From Actinoplanes sp. NBC_00393 (GTDB lineage Bacteria > Actinomycetota > Actinomycetes > Mycobacteriales > Micromonosporaceae), in NCBI RefSeq assembly GCF_036053395.1, contig NZ_CP107942.1, positions 6,218,501 through 6,282,500 of the forward strand: 64,000 bases of DNA. Reading direction: 5' to 3'. Below the pieces are notes generated by a model. That model did not search any database. It was given only the letters and a program-made list of their open reading frames with translations, and had not been told where the DNA came from. Numbering within the stretch: position 1 is the stretch's first letter; each line of letters opens with the position of its first letter. Positions 51,587 to 61,020 of the stretch are shown in pieces. The position numbers and the translations under genes were made by a program.

Positions 51587-54154
51587 TCAGCTCGCGGGGA
51601 TCAGGCCCAGCTCGCGGGCCCGAGAGACGGCGTCGCGGCGGGAGCGGGCGGCGAGCTTGGTGAAGATCGCGGCGACGTGGGCGTCCACCGTGCGGGTGGA
51701 CAGCACCAGCCTTGCGGCGATCTCCGGGTTGCTCAGGCCGTCGGCCAGCAGGCGCAGCACCTCGGTCTGGCGGCCGGTCAGGCCGGCCGCGTTCTCCCGG
51801 GTGGCGGGCTGCGGGCCGCGGGGGATGCGGGTCACCCCGTTCGACCGGAGCCGGGAGCGGACCCGCCGGGCGAGCGGGCCGGCGCCCAGGGCGTCGAGCA
51901 AGCGGACCGCGGTGAGCAGGTCTTCCTCGTCGGTGCTGTGGCTCAGCGCCACCGCCTGGTCGTAACGGCAGCCCGCCCGGCCCCAGAACGCGGCCGCTTC
52001 TTGCGGGTGGTCGTGCGCTGCCAACTCGTACGGATGGGAAAGGGGAACCTCGGCGCCCAACCGATGCAACCAGTAGGCGAAGGCACCCAGCCGGTGCCCG
52101 CCCTCCGCCGCCATCGCCCTGCGGAAGACCGGCGTCAGCCGGTCGGCGGCCGCGGTGTCACCGCGCAACCAGGCCGCCTCGGCCATCGCCGCGCCCGCCG
52201 GACCGATCCGCTGCGCCTCGCCGATGCTCTGGGCGATCTCCCAGGCCTCCGCGATCAGCTCCTCGCCGCCGGGAAGCCCGCGGCGGACGCGGCTGAGACC
52301 GAGCACGACCAGAGCCGGGGTACGCATCATCGCCGGCGCCCCGGACTCCCAGCGTGCGTGCCGTTCCGCCTCGTCCCACTCGCCGCGCAGCAGGCACGGC
52401 ATCGCGCTGGTGATGTGCAGGTAGGTCAGGAAGCCGATCAACTCGGTCCGCTCGGCGTAGGCGCGGCCCTCGTCCAGCAGCCGGCTCGCCTCGTCCAGCT
52501 GCCAGTTGTAGATCAGGTACCAGCCGATGTTGGCGTAGGCCCGGCAGGCGTGGTCGGCCTCACCGGCGGCGATCGCGACGGCCAGGCTCTCCTCCAGCAG
52601 CTTCCGGCCCCGTACGTCGTCGGAGTCCCAGACCGCGAATCCGACGTTGTTCAGCGCGTGCGACAGGATCCCGGGAACCTTCTCCTTCCGGGCCAGCTCG
52701 ATCGCCCGCTCCCCCACCGTCACCGCGGCCGCGTTCTGCCCGCCCAGCGCGTAGAGCTGCGACTGATTACTCAGACCGAAGGCGAGCGCAGCGTCGTCGC
52801 CCGCGCCCTCCAGCACGTCGACCGCCTCGACCGCGGTCGCCTCCGCGGCGGGGCGATCGTTCCAGTACCAGTAGAGGCGGCTGAGCCGGCGCAGGGCGAG
52901 ACCGAGGGCGGCCCGGTCCGGCAGGCCGCGGCGCAGGGACACCGCCTCACGCTGGGCGGTCACGGCCGGTTCGGCCATGCCGAGCATGTAGGACTCCTCG
53001 GCGTACGCCTCCAGCAGGCCGGCCCGTTCGGCCGGAGCGAACGCCGACCGGTGCTCCAGCACCAGCCGGTAGTGCGCGACGGCCTCCCGATGCGACCCGG
53101 CAGCGGCCGCCTCGGCTGCCGCGGCCGGCGCATGACGCACGATCATGTCGGCGTCACCGGCCTCGTCGGCGTGGTGCACCAGCCGGGACAGGTCGGCGCC
53201 GCCGCGCTCCAGCAGAGCGGTGAGCACCGCCCGGTTGGCGGTGATCCGGCCGGACGCGGTCAGCGAGGCCTCTACGGCACGCCGCATCAACTCGTGCCGG
53301 AAACCCACCCGGGCCGGGGTCACCGAGAGCATGCCGCGCTCCTCGGCGGGGACCAGCGTGTCCAGACCACCGGGCACGACCGCCTCGACCAGCCAGCGCT
53401 CCACGGTGGACGGCACCACCGCGAGCCGGGCCAGGGCGTCCCGGCAGTCGGGCGGGAGGGACTGCAGTCGTGCGTACACCGCCTCGGTCACGGTCGCCGG
53501 AACCCCGTCGGCTTCGCCGGCGCCCAGCAGCTCCGTGACGAAGAACGGATTCCCCGACGTGATCGTGAAGACCCGGTCGGCGTCCGCGTCACCGACCAGG
53601 CTGCGCACCGCGGTGTGCGAGAGCCGGGCCAGCGGCAGCCGGTGCATCGGCGCGCCGGTCACCCCGAGCAGCCCGCGCACCGGATGGTCGGCGCCGATCT
53701 CGTCGTCCCGGTACGTCGCCACCAGCACCGCGGGCAGCGCCGCGATCCGCCGCACCAGGAAACGCAGAACGTCGAGGGTGGCCTCGTCGGCCCAGTGCAG
53801 GTCCTCGACCACCAGCACGGTGGGATGACCCGGCCAGTCCAGCTCGGCGCGGAACGCCTCGAACACCGCCGACCGGTCCCCGGAGGCGAGCGCCTCGGTC
53901 AGCGCGGTGCCGACCTTGCCGATCAGGTCGCGCAGCGGGCCGAGCACCCGCGGGGTGGCCAGGTCGTCGCAGTAGCCGACCAGCAGGCGACCCTCCGCCG
54001 GGAGCACCGACCGGACCGCCTCGACCACGGTGGACTTGCCGATCCCGGCCTCACCGGTGACGAGCATGACGGAGCCGTGACCGTCCAGCGCCCGCCGGGC
54101 GGCGGCACCGAGCTCGGTCAATTCGTGATCGCGTTCCAGAAGGGCCCGGGGCAT
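51587..54154 (-). CDS. LuxR-family regulator with AAA ATPase domain (LAL/MalT-like)
   Basis: 855-aa regulator. N-terminal ATPase with Walker A GEAGIGKST (34-42) and Walker B VLVVEDLHWAD (about 118-128), a long alpha-solenoid middle with TPR-like repeats, and a C-terminal LuxR HTH (LTGRQTEVLRLLADGLSNPEIAARLVLSTRTVDAHV...). ATG 54154 gives MPRALLERDHEL; no ribosome site, but TAAACT lies 7 nt upstream, so it may be leaderless. Divergent from the methyltransferase gene, with three TAGGTAC-like elements between. Confidence 0.92.
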   Translation of the reverse strand: MPRALLERDHELTELGAAARRALDGHGSVMLVTGEAGIGKSTVVEAVRSVLPAEGRLLVGYCDDLATPRVLGPLRDLIGKVGTALTEALASGDRSAVFEAFRAELDWPGHPTVLVVEDLHWADEATLDVLRFLVRRIAALPAVLVATYRDDEIGADHPVRGLLGVTGAPMHRLPLARLSHTAVRSLVGDADADRVFTITSGNPFFVTELLGAGEADGVPATVTEAVYARLQSLPPDCRDALARLAVVPSTVERWLVEAVVPGGLDTLVPAEERGMLSVTPARVGFRHELMRRAVEASLTASGRITANRAVLTALLERGGADLSRLVHHADEAGDADMIVRHAPAAAAEAAAAGSHREAVAHYRLVLEHRSAFAPAERAGLLEAYAEESYMLGMAEPAVTAQREAVSLRRGLPDRAALGLALRRLSRLYWYWNDRPAAEATAVEAVDVLEGAGDDAALAFGLSNQSQLYALGGQNAAAVTVGERAIELARKEKVPGILSHALNNVGFAVWDSDDVRGRKLLEESLAVAIAAGEADHACRAYANIGWYLIYNWQLDEASRLLDEGRAYAERTELIGFLTYLHITSAMPCLLRGEWDEAERHARWESGAPAMMRTPALVVLGLSRVRRGLPGGEELIAEAWEIAQSIGEAQRIGPAGAAMAEAAWLRGDTAAADRLTPVFRRAMAAEGGHRLGAFAYWLHRLGAEVPLSHPYELAAHDHPQEAAAFWGRAGCRYDQAVALSHSTDEEDLLTAVRLLDALGAGPLARRVRSRLRSNGVTRIPRGPQPATRENAAGLTGRQTEVLRLLADGLSNPEIAARLVLSTRTVDAHVAAIFTKLAARSRRDAVSRARELGLIPAS

Positions 54155-54164
54155 GCCGCCGAGT

Positions 54165-54206
54165 TTAGGTACCGGGTTAGGTAGATCCGCTTCTCGAGCT
54201 AGGTAC
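54165..54206. promoter_or_regulatory. Three TAGGTAC-type elements in a divergent promoter region
   Basis: TTAGGTAC (54165-54172), TTAGGTAG (54177-54184) and CTAGGTAC (54199-54206) are direct repeats with start offsets of 12 and 22 bp, close to one and two helical turns. They lie between the LuxR and methyltransferase starts. Candidate binding sites for the LuxR protein or another regulator. Confidence 0.45.
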
Positions 54207-54251
54207 CCGACACGGATTTCCGCAGGTCCCGGGTTCCGTAGAAAGAAACGC

Positions 54252-55307
54252 ATGACAGTCAACGAAGCGAAACTGATGGAATTCGTGCACAAGTTCGTCG
54301 GCGACGTGGCCGCCACGATCTCGGCCGGGGGCGTCGTGATCGGCGACCGGCTGGGCCTGTACCGGGCCCTCGCCGAAGGCCCCGCCCTGCCGGACGAGGT
54401 GGCCGGGCGTACCGGCACCGCACCGCGCTACGTCGAAGAGTGGCTGCGCGGCCAGGCGGCCGGCGGCTACATCGAGTACGACGCGGCGAGCGGGCGGTAC
54501 TCGCTCACCGAGGAGCAGGCGTTCGCGCTGACCGACCCGAACGGTCCGATCTTCGCGCCGGGCGCGTTCGAGCTGGCGCTGGGCGCGCTGCGTGCCGAGC
54601 CGCAGATCACCGAGGCATTCCGTACCGGGGACGGGATCGGCTGGCACGAGCACGACGGGAGCGTGTTCACCGGGTGCGAGCGGTTCTTCCGGCCCGGATA
54701 CAGCGCCCACCTGATCGCCGAGTGGCTGCCCGCCCTCGACGCGGTCGAAGAGAAGCTGCGGGCTGGAGCGCGGGTCGCCGACCTGGGGTGCGGGCACGGG
54801 GCGTCGACGGTGCTGATGGCGCAGGCGTACCCGGCGTCGAACTTCACCGGCTCGGACTATCACGCCGAGTCGCTGGACCGGGCCCGCAAGCAGGTGTCCG
54901 AGGCCGGGCTGGCCGGACGGGTGCAGTTCGAGCAGGCCGGGGCGCAGACCTTCGGCGGCGGGCCGTACGACCTGGTCACCACGTTCGACGCGCTGCACGA
55001 CATGGGCGACCCGCTGGGCGCCGCCCGCCGGGTCCGCTCCCAGCTGGCCCCGGACGGCACCTGGATGATCGTCGAGCCGGCGGCCGGCGCCTCCCTCAGC
55101 GACAACCTGAACCCGATCGGCCGCGCTTACTACTCGTTCTCCACGTTCCTGTGCGTGCCGAACGCGCTCTCCCAGGAGGGCGGCTACTCCCTGGGCGCCC
55201 AGGCCGGCGAGGAACCGATCCGCCGCCTGGTCACGGACGCGGGCTTCACCCGCTTCCGCCGGGTCGCCGAGAACCCGTTCAACATCGTCTACGAGGCGCG
55301 CCCCTGA
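54252..55307 (+). CDS. SAM-dependent methyltransferase with N-terminal winged helix
   Basis: 351-aa protein. The N-terminal about 100 residues form a winged-helix dimerisation domain (GDRLGLYRALAEGPALPDEVAGRTGTAPRYVEEWL in segments), followed by a class I methyltransferase domain with motif I VADLGCGHGAST near 175 and FTGSDYHAESLDRAR. This layout matches actinobacterial Rv2258c-like methyltransferases, whose substrates are mostly unknown small molecules. ATG has AGAAAGAA upstream; upstream in-frame codons are rejected as leader. Confidence 0.88.
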   Translation: MTVNEAKLMEFVHKFVGDVAATISAGGVVIGDRLGLYRALAEGPALPDEVAGRTGTAPRYVEEWLRGQAAGGYIEYDAASGRYSLTEEQAFALTDPNGPIFAPGAFELALGALRAEPQITEAFRTGDGIGWHEHDGSVFTGCERFFRPGYSAHLIAEWLPALDAVEEKLRAGARVADLGCGHGASTVLMAQAYPASNFTGSDYHAESLDRARKQVSEAGLAGRVQFEQAGAQTFGGGPYDLVTTFDALHDMGDPLGAARRVRSQLAPDGTWMIVEPAAGASLSDNLNPIGRAYYSFSTFLCVPNALSQEGGYSLGAQAGEEPIRRLVTDAGFTRFRRVAENPFNIVYEARP

Positions 55308-55318
55308 CCCCCGATCGG

Positions 55319-55350
55319 TGCCGCTGAGAGCCGGACGGCTTTCAGCGGCA
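55319..55350. terminator. Bidirectional hairpin terminator
   Basis: TGCCGCTGAGAGCC pairs with GGCTTTCAGCGGCA over 14 bp (one G-U) around the loop GGAC, between the converging methyltransferase and secreted-protein genes. Confidence 0.75.
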
Positions 55351-55371
55351 GGCATCGTCCCTCCGGTCGCG

Positions 55372-56067
55372 TCACAGACCGGCTGGAGGCATGTCTTCCT
55401 CGGGGACGCACGTGTCGTCGATCCGGACCAGGTACAGCTCGAAGGTCAATCCTTGCTGGTCGAGCGGAAGCGTTTGGCTGGCAGTTGACGGGCACTCTCC
55501 ATCCAGCGTCGCCGACACCGTGTAGAGGCCCGGCGGGAAACCGGTGAATTCGTAGTAGCCGTCGGCGTCGGTGGTCGTCCGAAGACCGCCAGGCTCGAGC
55601 GTGACAGTGAGCCCTTCCACCGGCAGCCATCGTGGGCTGAACACCCAGCCGTCGAGGCGTGGCGACGGCGTCACCGTGATCGTCGCCTGGTTCAACGGGC
55701 CCACCTTGCCGCGCCGGTCGACGGCGGCCACGTACAGCGGGCGCTGCCCGGTGATGGTGCCGACGTCGAGGCTGATGGTGGCCGGTCCGCCGTGGGTGCC
55801 GGCGTCGACCGAACGGTCCAGCTCCGGGTTGGCCCAGCCGTAGCGGAACGCGGTGACCCGCCGGTCGCCGCCGGCCTCGAAGGTGACCGCGAGCGTGCTG
55901 CCCGACGTCGCCTCCGACCCGGCCGGGAAGGTGATGGTCGCCTGCGGAAGGGCGTGCCGTGCGGGCGATGCCTGGGCCGGGCCGGCGCTCAGGGAGAGGC
56001 CGGCAAGCACCAGCGCCAGGGTGGTGGCCGCACTGGTCAGCGCACGCCGCCCAGAAGTAAGGATCAT
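55372..56067 (-). CDS. Secreted protein with Ig-like and carboxypeptidase-regulatory-like domains
   Basis: 231-aa exported protein. Signal peptide with TTLALVLAGLSLSAGPAQA, then an Ig-like beta domain (ATITFPAGSEATSGSTLAVTF...) and a carboxypeptidase regulatory/SdrD-B-like domain (GLTVTLEPGG...TDADGYYEFTGFPPGLYTVSA). Two cysteines (GECPS, DDTCV) may pair. ATG 56067 follows GAGGAGG. No enzyme motif; probably an extracellular adhesive or structural protein. Confidence 0.82.
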   Translation of the reverse strand: MILTSGRRALTSAATTLALVLAGLSLSAGPAQASPARHALPQATITFPAGSEATSGSTLAVTFEAGGDRRVTAFRYGWANPELDRSVDAGTHGGPATISLDVGTITGQRPLYVAAVDRRGKVGPLNQATITVTPSPRLDGWVFSPRWLPVEGLTVTLEPGGLRTTTDADGYYEFTGFPPGLYTVSATLDGECPSTASQTLPLDQQGLTFELYLVRIDDTCVPEEDMPPAGL

Positions 56068-56206
56068 GGGACCTCCTCGATGTCCACATCGAACGGGATC
56101 CGCATTCAAACAGTCAAGATCAACGATGTACAGCGGGTTTGAGGTGATCAGGTCGCGGGCGTGGGGTAAGAATGCTCTCGGCCATCCGATCGGAAAGGAT
56201 CCGCGA

Positions 56207-56710
56207 GTGACGGACGAACCGCTCTACGCCCAGCTGGGCTTCACCGACCCGGAGTGGGGGCTGCTCACCGGTCTCCCGCAGTCGGTGCTCACCGCGGCGA
56301 GCGCCGCCACGCCTGACAGCGCCCGTAAGACCCGGGCGGAGAGTGCGGCCGGGCTGGACCGCATCTCGGACGCCCGCGCGTCGGCCAGCACGCTGGTCTC
56401 CGCGGTGGCCGGCGCGGCGGTTGCCGAGGCCGGTGACCCGGAGGCCGGCGAGGAGCCGCCGGTGATCGAGCCGAGCGACCCGGCCGGGTATGCGGCGGAC
56501 GTGCTGGTCCGAGCCGGTGAGGCGGCGACGCTGCTGGCTGCGAAGGCGTCGCTGGCTGACGCCGAGACCTACCGGCACTGGCTGCTGGAGATCGTCGACG
56601 CAGTGGTCGGCGCGGCCTCGACCGGTGGTGTGCTCGGCATCGGCGCCGAGACGGTCACCGAGGACGAGCGGTCGTTCCGAGACGACCTCGCGAAAGCGCT
56701 CACGGTCTGA
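56207..56710 (+). CDS. Hypothetical 167-aa protein
   Basis: Not recognised. GTG start after GAAAGGA. The product is acidic and alanine-rich and mostly helical (LTGLPQSVLTAASAATPDSARKT; GYAADVLVRAGEAATLLAAKASLADAETYRHWLLEIVDAVVGAAS), ending ERSFRDDLAKAL. Its DPEWGLLTGLP start and pattern of small helices suggest a compact cytosolic protein. Divergent from the secreted-protein gene and convergent with the monooxygenase. Confidence 0.72.
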   Translation: MTDEPLYAQLGFTDPEWGLLTGLPQSVLTAASAATPDSARKTRAESAAGLDRISDARASASTLVSAVAGAAVAEAGDPEAGEEPPVIEPSDPAGYAADVLVRAGEAATLLAAKASLADAETYRHWLLEIVDAVVGAASTGGVLGIGAETVTEDERSFRDDLAKALTV

Positions 56711-56738
56711 AACAACCGCGGGGGGTGGGGCGTCTGCC

Positions 56739-57857
56739 TCACCCCGCCGGCGGCCGCCAGCTCAGCACCGGGTCCATCTGGCGCAGGACCAGGTCGGGGC
56801 CGAGCTTTCCGGCCAGCGACATGCCGGTGTTGCGCACCCATTCGGCGACCGGGTGGTTCAGCCCGGCCATCCGGCCGATCCGCCGGGAAGCCTGCATGAC
56901 CGACGACGTACGCCCCAAGCGCTCCGCCGTGTACCGGGCGAGATCCTCGGCGTACCGGGCCAGCACCACCGCATCCTCGACGGCCTGGCAGGCGCCCTGT
57001 CCCAGGTTCGGCGTCATGGCGTGCGCCGCGTCGCCGAGCAGCGCCACCCGCCCGGAATGGAACGCCGGCAGCGGCTCGTCCAGGCAACGGATATCGGTAC
57101 GCGTGACCGAGCTCGCCGATCTGATCAGTGACGGGATCGGCTCGTGCCAGTCCCCGAAGTGCCGCAGCATCTCGGCCAGCTCGTCGTCCGCCCGGTCGTC
57201 CGCGGGGGCCGGCGCCGTGGCGTACGCATAGACCCGCCCGTCACCGAGCGTCGCCACCCCGAAGACCTTGCCGGCGCCCCAGGTCTCCGCGGGCACCAGC
57301 GTTCCACCGGGATGGTCCACGACGATCCGCCAGCTCGTCACCCCGGTGTAGACCGGCCCCGGGTGGTCCGGGAACAGCTTTGCGCGTACCGATGAACGCA
57401 GTCCGTCGGCCGCGACCACCAGATCGGCCGTCAGCGGACCGTCCGCGGTGACCACCTGCCCGGTCGCCGGATCGACGTCCTCGGCCGGCCGGCCGAGACC
57501 CAGCGTGCCCGGCGCGAGGCCCTCGGTCAGCACCTCCACCAGCGTGGCCCGGTGGACCACGATCACCGGCTCGCCGTAACGTGCGGCGGCCCGGTCCGCA
57601 TCGGTCCGGGTGATCCAGCCACCGTCCGGCCGCTGGATGCCGGCGGCGCCCTGCAACGCGGAGAGTTCCCGCAGCCGCGCGCCCAGACCCAGCGTGTCCA
57701 GGGCGCGCAGCGCGTTCGGCGCGACCGCGAGCCCGGCGCCGACCGGTTCGAGTTTCGGCGCGCGTTCCAGCACGGTCACGTCCCAGCCGCGGCGCTGCAG
57801 CGCCACCCCGGCTGCCAGCCCACCGATCCCGGCCCCGATCACCACCGCACGCGACAT
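56739..57857 (-). CDS. FAD-dependent monooxygenase
   Basis: 372-aa class A flavoprotein hydroxylase. Dinucleotide-binding motif VVIGAGIGGLAAGVALQRRG, DG motif VVAADGLRSSVRAKLF, and the FAD ribityl-binding GRVALLGDAAHAMTPNLGQGACQ. ATG 57857 is preferred over 57887. Similar to salicylate hydroxylase-like and tetracycline-modifying enzymes; substrate unknown. Divergent by 38 bp from an AraC-family gene that may control it. Confidence 0.92.
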   Translation of the reverse strand: MSRAVVIGAGIGGLAAGVALQRRGWDVTVLERAPKLEPVGAGLAVAPNALRALDTLGLGARLRELSALQGAAGIQRPDGGWITRTDADRAAARYGEPVIVVHRATLVEVLTEGLAPGTLGLGRPAEDVDPATGQVVTADGPLTADLVVAADGLRSSVRAKLFPDHPGPVYTGVTSWRIVVDHPGGTLVPAETWGAGKVFGVATLGDGRVYAYATAPAPADDRADDELAEMLRHFGDWHEPIPSLIRSASSVTRTDIRCLDEPLPAFHSGRVALLGDAAHAMTPNLGQGACQAVEDAVVLARYAEDLARYTAERLGRTSSVMQASRRIGRMAGLNHPVAEWVRNTGMSLAGKLGPDLVLRQMDPVLSWRPPAG

Positions 57858-57895
57858 GCCCCCGATCTTCGCATCGTCGCGGGACAATCGAATAC

Positions 57896-58732
57896 ATGGC
57901 AGTCGACGAGTACGCGCAGGCCCGCCCGGCGCCCGCGCTGCGGCCGTACGCGGCGCTGTACTCCGGTTACCGCCAGCACGGCCTGGCGCCGGCCCGGCAT
58001 CGTGGCCTGCCCTCGCCGTACCTGACGTTGATCTTCACGATGGACGATCCGCTGGTGGTGGCCGCGCACCCGGACCCACGCCAGCGTCCGCAGCGGTACG
58101 ACTCGCTGGTCGGCGGCCTGCACCTGGGCCCGGCCCTGATCACCCACGACGGCAGCCAGTCCGGGGTGCAGGTCGCGGTGCATCCGGTGGGCTGCCGCGC
58201 GCTGCTCGGCCTGCCCGCCGGCGAGCTGGCCGGGCTCGACGTGGACGCGACGGCCGTGCTCGGCGAGCGTTTCGTCGGCGAGGTGCGGGAGCGGCTGTGC
58301 GCGGCTTCGGACTGGCCGGCCCGCTTCGCGGTCCTGGACACCATGCTGGGCGCCCTGCTGCGCGACGGTCACGGTCCCGACCAGGTGAGGTACGCGTTCC
58401 GCCGCCTCCTGCACGGCAGTGTGCCGATCGCCGACCTGGCCGCCGAGGTGGGCTGGAGCGGGAAGTACCTGACCGACCGTTTTCGCGCCGAGCTGGGCCT
58501 GCGCCCGAAGGAGACGGCCCGGGTGGCCCGCTTCGACCGGGCCCGCCGATCGTTGCGCCCGGACCGGCGGCTGGCCGACGTGGCCGCCGCACACGGGTAC
58601 GCGGACCAGTCCCACCTGGTCCGCGACTTCCACGCGTTCGCCGGGTGCCCGCCGTCGCAGTGGCTGGCCGACGAGTTCGGTTTCGTCCAAGCGCTGCCGT
58701 TGTGGCCCGCCGAGGATGAGAGCCATGACTGA
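57896..58732 (+). CDS. AraC-family transcriptional regulator
   Basis: 278-aa regulator with a C-terminal double HTH (GSVPIADLAAEVGWSGKYLTDRFRAELG and RLADVAAAHGYADQSHLVRDFHAFAGCPPSQW). The N-terminal half is a cupin-like effector domain (GLPSPYLTLIFTMDDPL). It overlaps the VOC gene by 8 bp and is divergent from the monooxygenase, suggesting a small regulated unit. Confidence 0.92.
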   Translation: MAVDEYAQARPAPALRPYAALYSGYRQHGLAPARHRGLPSPYLTLIFTMDDPLVVAAHPDPRQRPQRYDSLVGGLHLGPALITHDGSQSGVQVAVHPVGCRALLGLPAGELAGLDVDATAVLGERFVGEVRERLCAASDWPARFAVLDTMLGALLRDGHGPDQVRYAFRRLLHGSVPIADLAAEVGWSGKYLTDRFRAELGLRPKETARVARFDRARRSLRPDRRLADVAAAHGYADQSHLVRDFHAFAGCPPSQWLADEFGFVQALPLWPAEDESHD

Positions 58733-59129
58733 CATTCCTTCGCCACAGGTGTGGCCCACGCTGGCAGCGAACGACGCCCGGGCTCTGATCCGCTTCCTGG
58801 TGGACGCGTTCGGGTTCACCGAGACGGTGGTGCACGGCGACGGTGACCGGGTCGACCACGCCGAGCTGGCCTGGCCGCTCGGCGGCGGCATCATGCTGGG
58901 CACGGTCCGCGAGGCCGGGGACGACCGGTGGCCGCTGAAACCCGGCACGTTCGGCGGTTACGTGGTCGCCGACGACATCGACGCGCTGTACGCCCGGGCG
59001 GTGGCCGCCGGCGCGGAGATCACCCGCAAGCCGTTCGACACCGACTACGGCTCCCGCGACTTCACGGCCCGCGACCCCGAGGGCAACCTGTGGAGCTTCG
59101 GCACGTACCGCGGGGCTAGTCGCGCCTGA
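58725..59129 (+). CDS. VOC/glyoxalase-superfamily protein
   Basis: 134-aa vicinal-oxygen-chelate protein in two beta-alpha-beta-beta-beta modules (PTLAANDARALIRFLVDAFGFTET; YVVADDIDALYARAVAAGAEI), ending DPEGNLWSFGTYRG, the bleomycin-resistance/PhnB-like pattern. ATG 58725 within the end of the AraC gene. Its 3' end overlaps the converging response-regulator gene by 14 bp. Confidence 0.9.
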   Translation: MTDIPSPQVWPTLAANDARALIRFLVDAFGFTETVVHGDGDRVDHAELAWPLGGGIMLGTVREAGDDRWPLKPGTFGGYVVADDIDALYARAVAAGAEITRKPFDTDYGSRDFTARDPEGNLWSFGTYRGASRA

Positions 59130-59742
59130 GCAGGCCCTGCTCGAAGGCGGCGGCCACGGCCGAGGCGCGGTCGCGGACACCGAGTTTCGCGTACGCGTGC
59201 AGCAGGTGTGTCTTGACCGTGGCCTCGCTGATGAAGAGCCGCCCGGCGGTCTCCCGGTTGGTGCAGCCGCGCGAGATCAGCGTGAGCACCTCGAGTTCGC
59301 GCTGGCTGAGCGGCTCCTTGGCGGGTGAGCGCAGCTCGCCCATCAGCCGGCCGGCGACCGCCGGGGAGAGCACCGACTCGCCCCGGTGGGCGGCCAGCAC
59401 CGCGCGGAACAGATCCTCGCGCGGGGTGTCCTTGAGCAGGTATCCGGTCGCCCCCGCCTTGATCGCCGGAAGCACGTCGCTGTCCGTGTCGTACGTGGTG
59501 AGCACCAGCACCCGGGCCGCCGAGCCGCGCGACTTGAGCTCGCGGATCGTGGTGACCCCGTCCATCACCGGCATCCGCAGGTCCATCAGCACCACGTCCG
59601 GCCCGGTCGCGGCGGTCACGGCCAGCGCCTCCCGGCCGTCACCGGCCTCGCCGATCACGGTGAACCGGTCGTCGCCGGCGAACATGCCGCGCAACCCGTC
59701 CCGGACCACCGGATGGTCGTCGACGATCACCAGCTTGATCAT
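59116..59742 (-). CDS. NarL-family response regulator
   Basis: 208-aa regulator. Receiver with D8/D9 and phosphoacceptor D54 in VVLMDLRMPVMDG, T in TTYDTDSD, K in LLKDTP; C-terminal LuxR HTH (LSQRELEVLTLISRGCTNRETAGRLFISEATVKTH). ATG overlaps the histidine kinase stop (ATGA). Last gene of an ABC exporter/two-component operon. Confidence 0.94.
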   Translation of the reverse strand: MIKLVIVDDHPVVRDGLRGMFAGDDRFTVIGEAGDGREALAVTAATGPDVVLMDLRMPVMDGVTTIRELKSRGSAARVLVLTTYDTDSDVLPAIKAGATGYLLKDTPREDLFRAVLAAHRGESVLSPAVAGRLMGELRSPAKEPLSQRELEVLTLISRGCTNRETAGRLFISEATVKTHLLHAYAKLGVRDRASAVAAAFEQGLLRRD

Positions 59743-61010
59743 GCAGCGCTCCCGATCCCGATGGCCGGCACGCACGCGGAGATCGCGGTCCCGCCGCCCG
59801 GCTCCGATTCCACTTCGAGGGTCCCGGCGATGCGGGCCAGCCGTTCCCGCATCGCCCGCAGCCCGAACCCGCCGTTCTCGTCCGTCTCGCGCGGCTCGGC
59901 CGGATCGAAGCCGGCGCCGTCGTCGCGGACGTCCAGGGTGATCACATCCTCCATGTAGGAGAGGGTGAGCCCGACCCGCTCGGCGCCGGCGTGCTTGGCC
60001 ACGTTCGCCAGGCCCTCCTGGGCGGCCCGCAGCAGGGTCGTCTCGATCTCCGGGAGCAGCCGCCGGGGACTTCCGGTGGTGACCAGGTCGGCGCGTACGC
60101 CGGTCAGCTCGGACCAACCCTGCACCACCTCGCCGAGCGCCTCCGGCAGGGCCGCACCGTCCAGGTGCTGCGGCCGCAGCGCCTGCACCGAGCGCCGCGC
60201 CTCGGCCAGCCCTTCCCGGGCCAGCCGGCGGGCGGTCTCCAGATGCCGGCGGTGGTCGGCCGGCCGGTCGGCGGCCGCCTCGGCCGCCTCCAGCTGGGTG
60301 ACGATGCCGGTGAAACCCTGGGCCAGCACGTCGTGGATCTCGCCGGCCATCCGCTGCCGCTCGTCGAGCACTCCGGCCTCCCGGGCCTGGACCATGAGCT
60401 GGGCGTGCAGGCCGGCGTTCTCCTTGAGCGCCCTCTCCAGCTTCGCGTTCGCCTCGGCCAGCTCGTCGAGCATCCGGGCCCGCCGGGCGGAGTGCTCCTC
60501 GGACTTGGTCTCCACGCTGAGCATGATCATCACGATGAGCAGGTTGCAGCCGAGAACGACGAGGTAGATGAGCCATCCGTTGTCACCGGCGATGTTCTGG
60601 AAGCCGCCGAGTTGTGAGCCGGCCGCGATGCAGGCCACCGGGACCGCACCGGCGAGCCGCCAGTAACCGACCAGGGCATAGGCGACGAAGAGGTAGCCGG
60701 TCCAGGTGAAGACGCCGTAGAACGGGCTGCACCAGACCAGGAACGCGCTGAGGACGATCTGCCCGATCAGGAAGACCAGCATGTGGCCGCGGCGCTGCCC
60801 CCAGGCCGGATGCAGGGTGATCCACCAGAACAGCCAGGCGGCGGTCGCCGCGGTGAGTCCCAGGATCAGCGCGAGGGGCCGGTCCGGCAGGCCCACCCCG
60901 CGGGTCGCCAGGGCCAGCAGCAGGGAGCCGGCCAATGTCCCGTACGTCAACCAGGTGAGCCACCACTGCCGGACCTCGGCGGAACCCTCCTGCACCTCAG
61001 CGCTCTCCAT
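59739..61010 (-). CDS. NarL-type sensor histidine kinase
   Basis: 423-aa HisKA_3 kinase. About six hydrophobic segments in residues 20-165, then a coiled coil and the dimerisation/phosphoacceptor helix ERQRMAGEIHDVLAQGFTGI (H226), and a HATPase domain (EGLANVAKHAGAERVGL; DVRDDGAGFDP; GGFGLRAMRERLA). The ATG has AAGGGG upstream and follows the permease by 10 bp, linking signalling to transport. Confidence 0.93.
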   Translation of the reverse strand: MESAEVQEGSAEVRQWWLTWLTYGTLAGSLLLALATRGVGLPDRPLALILGLTAATAAWLFWWITLHPAWGQRRGHMLVFLIGQIVLSAFLVWCSPFYGVFTWTGYLFVAYALVGYWRLAGAVPVACIAAGSQLGGFQNIAGDNGWLIYLVVLGCNLLIVMIMLSVETKSEEHSARRARMLDELAEANAKLERALKENAGLHAQLMVQAREAGVLDERQRMAGEIHDVLAQGFTGIVTQLEAAEAAADRPADHRRHLETARRLAREGLAEARRSVQALRPQHLDGAALPEALGEVVQGWSELTGVRADLVTTGSPRRLLPEIETTLLRAAQEGLANVAKHAGAERVGLTLSYMEDVITLDVRDDGAGFDPAEPRETDENGGFGLRAMRERLARIAGTLEVESEPGGGTAISACVPAIGIGSAA

Positions 61011-61020
61011 GTCGCGCCCC

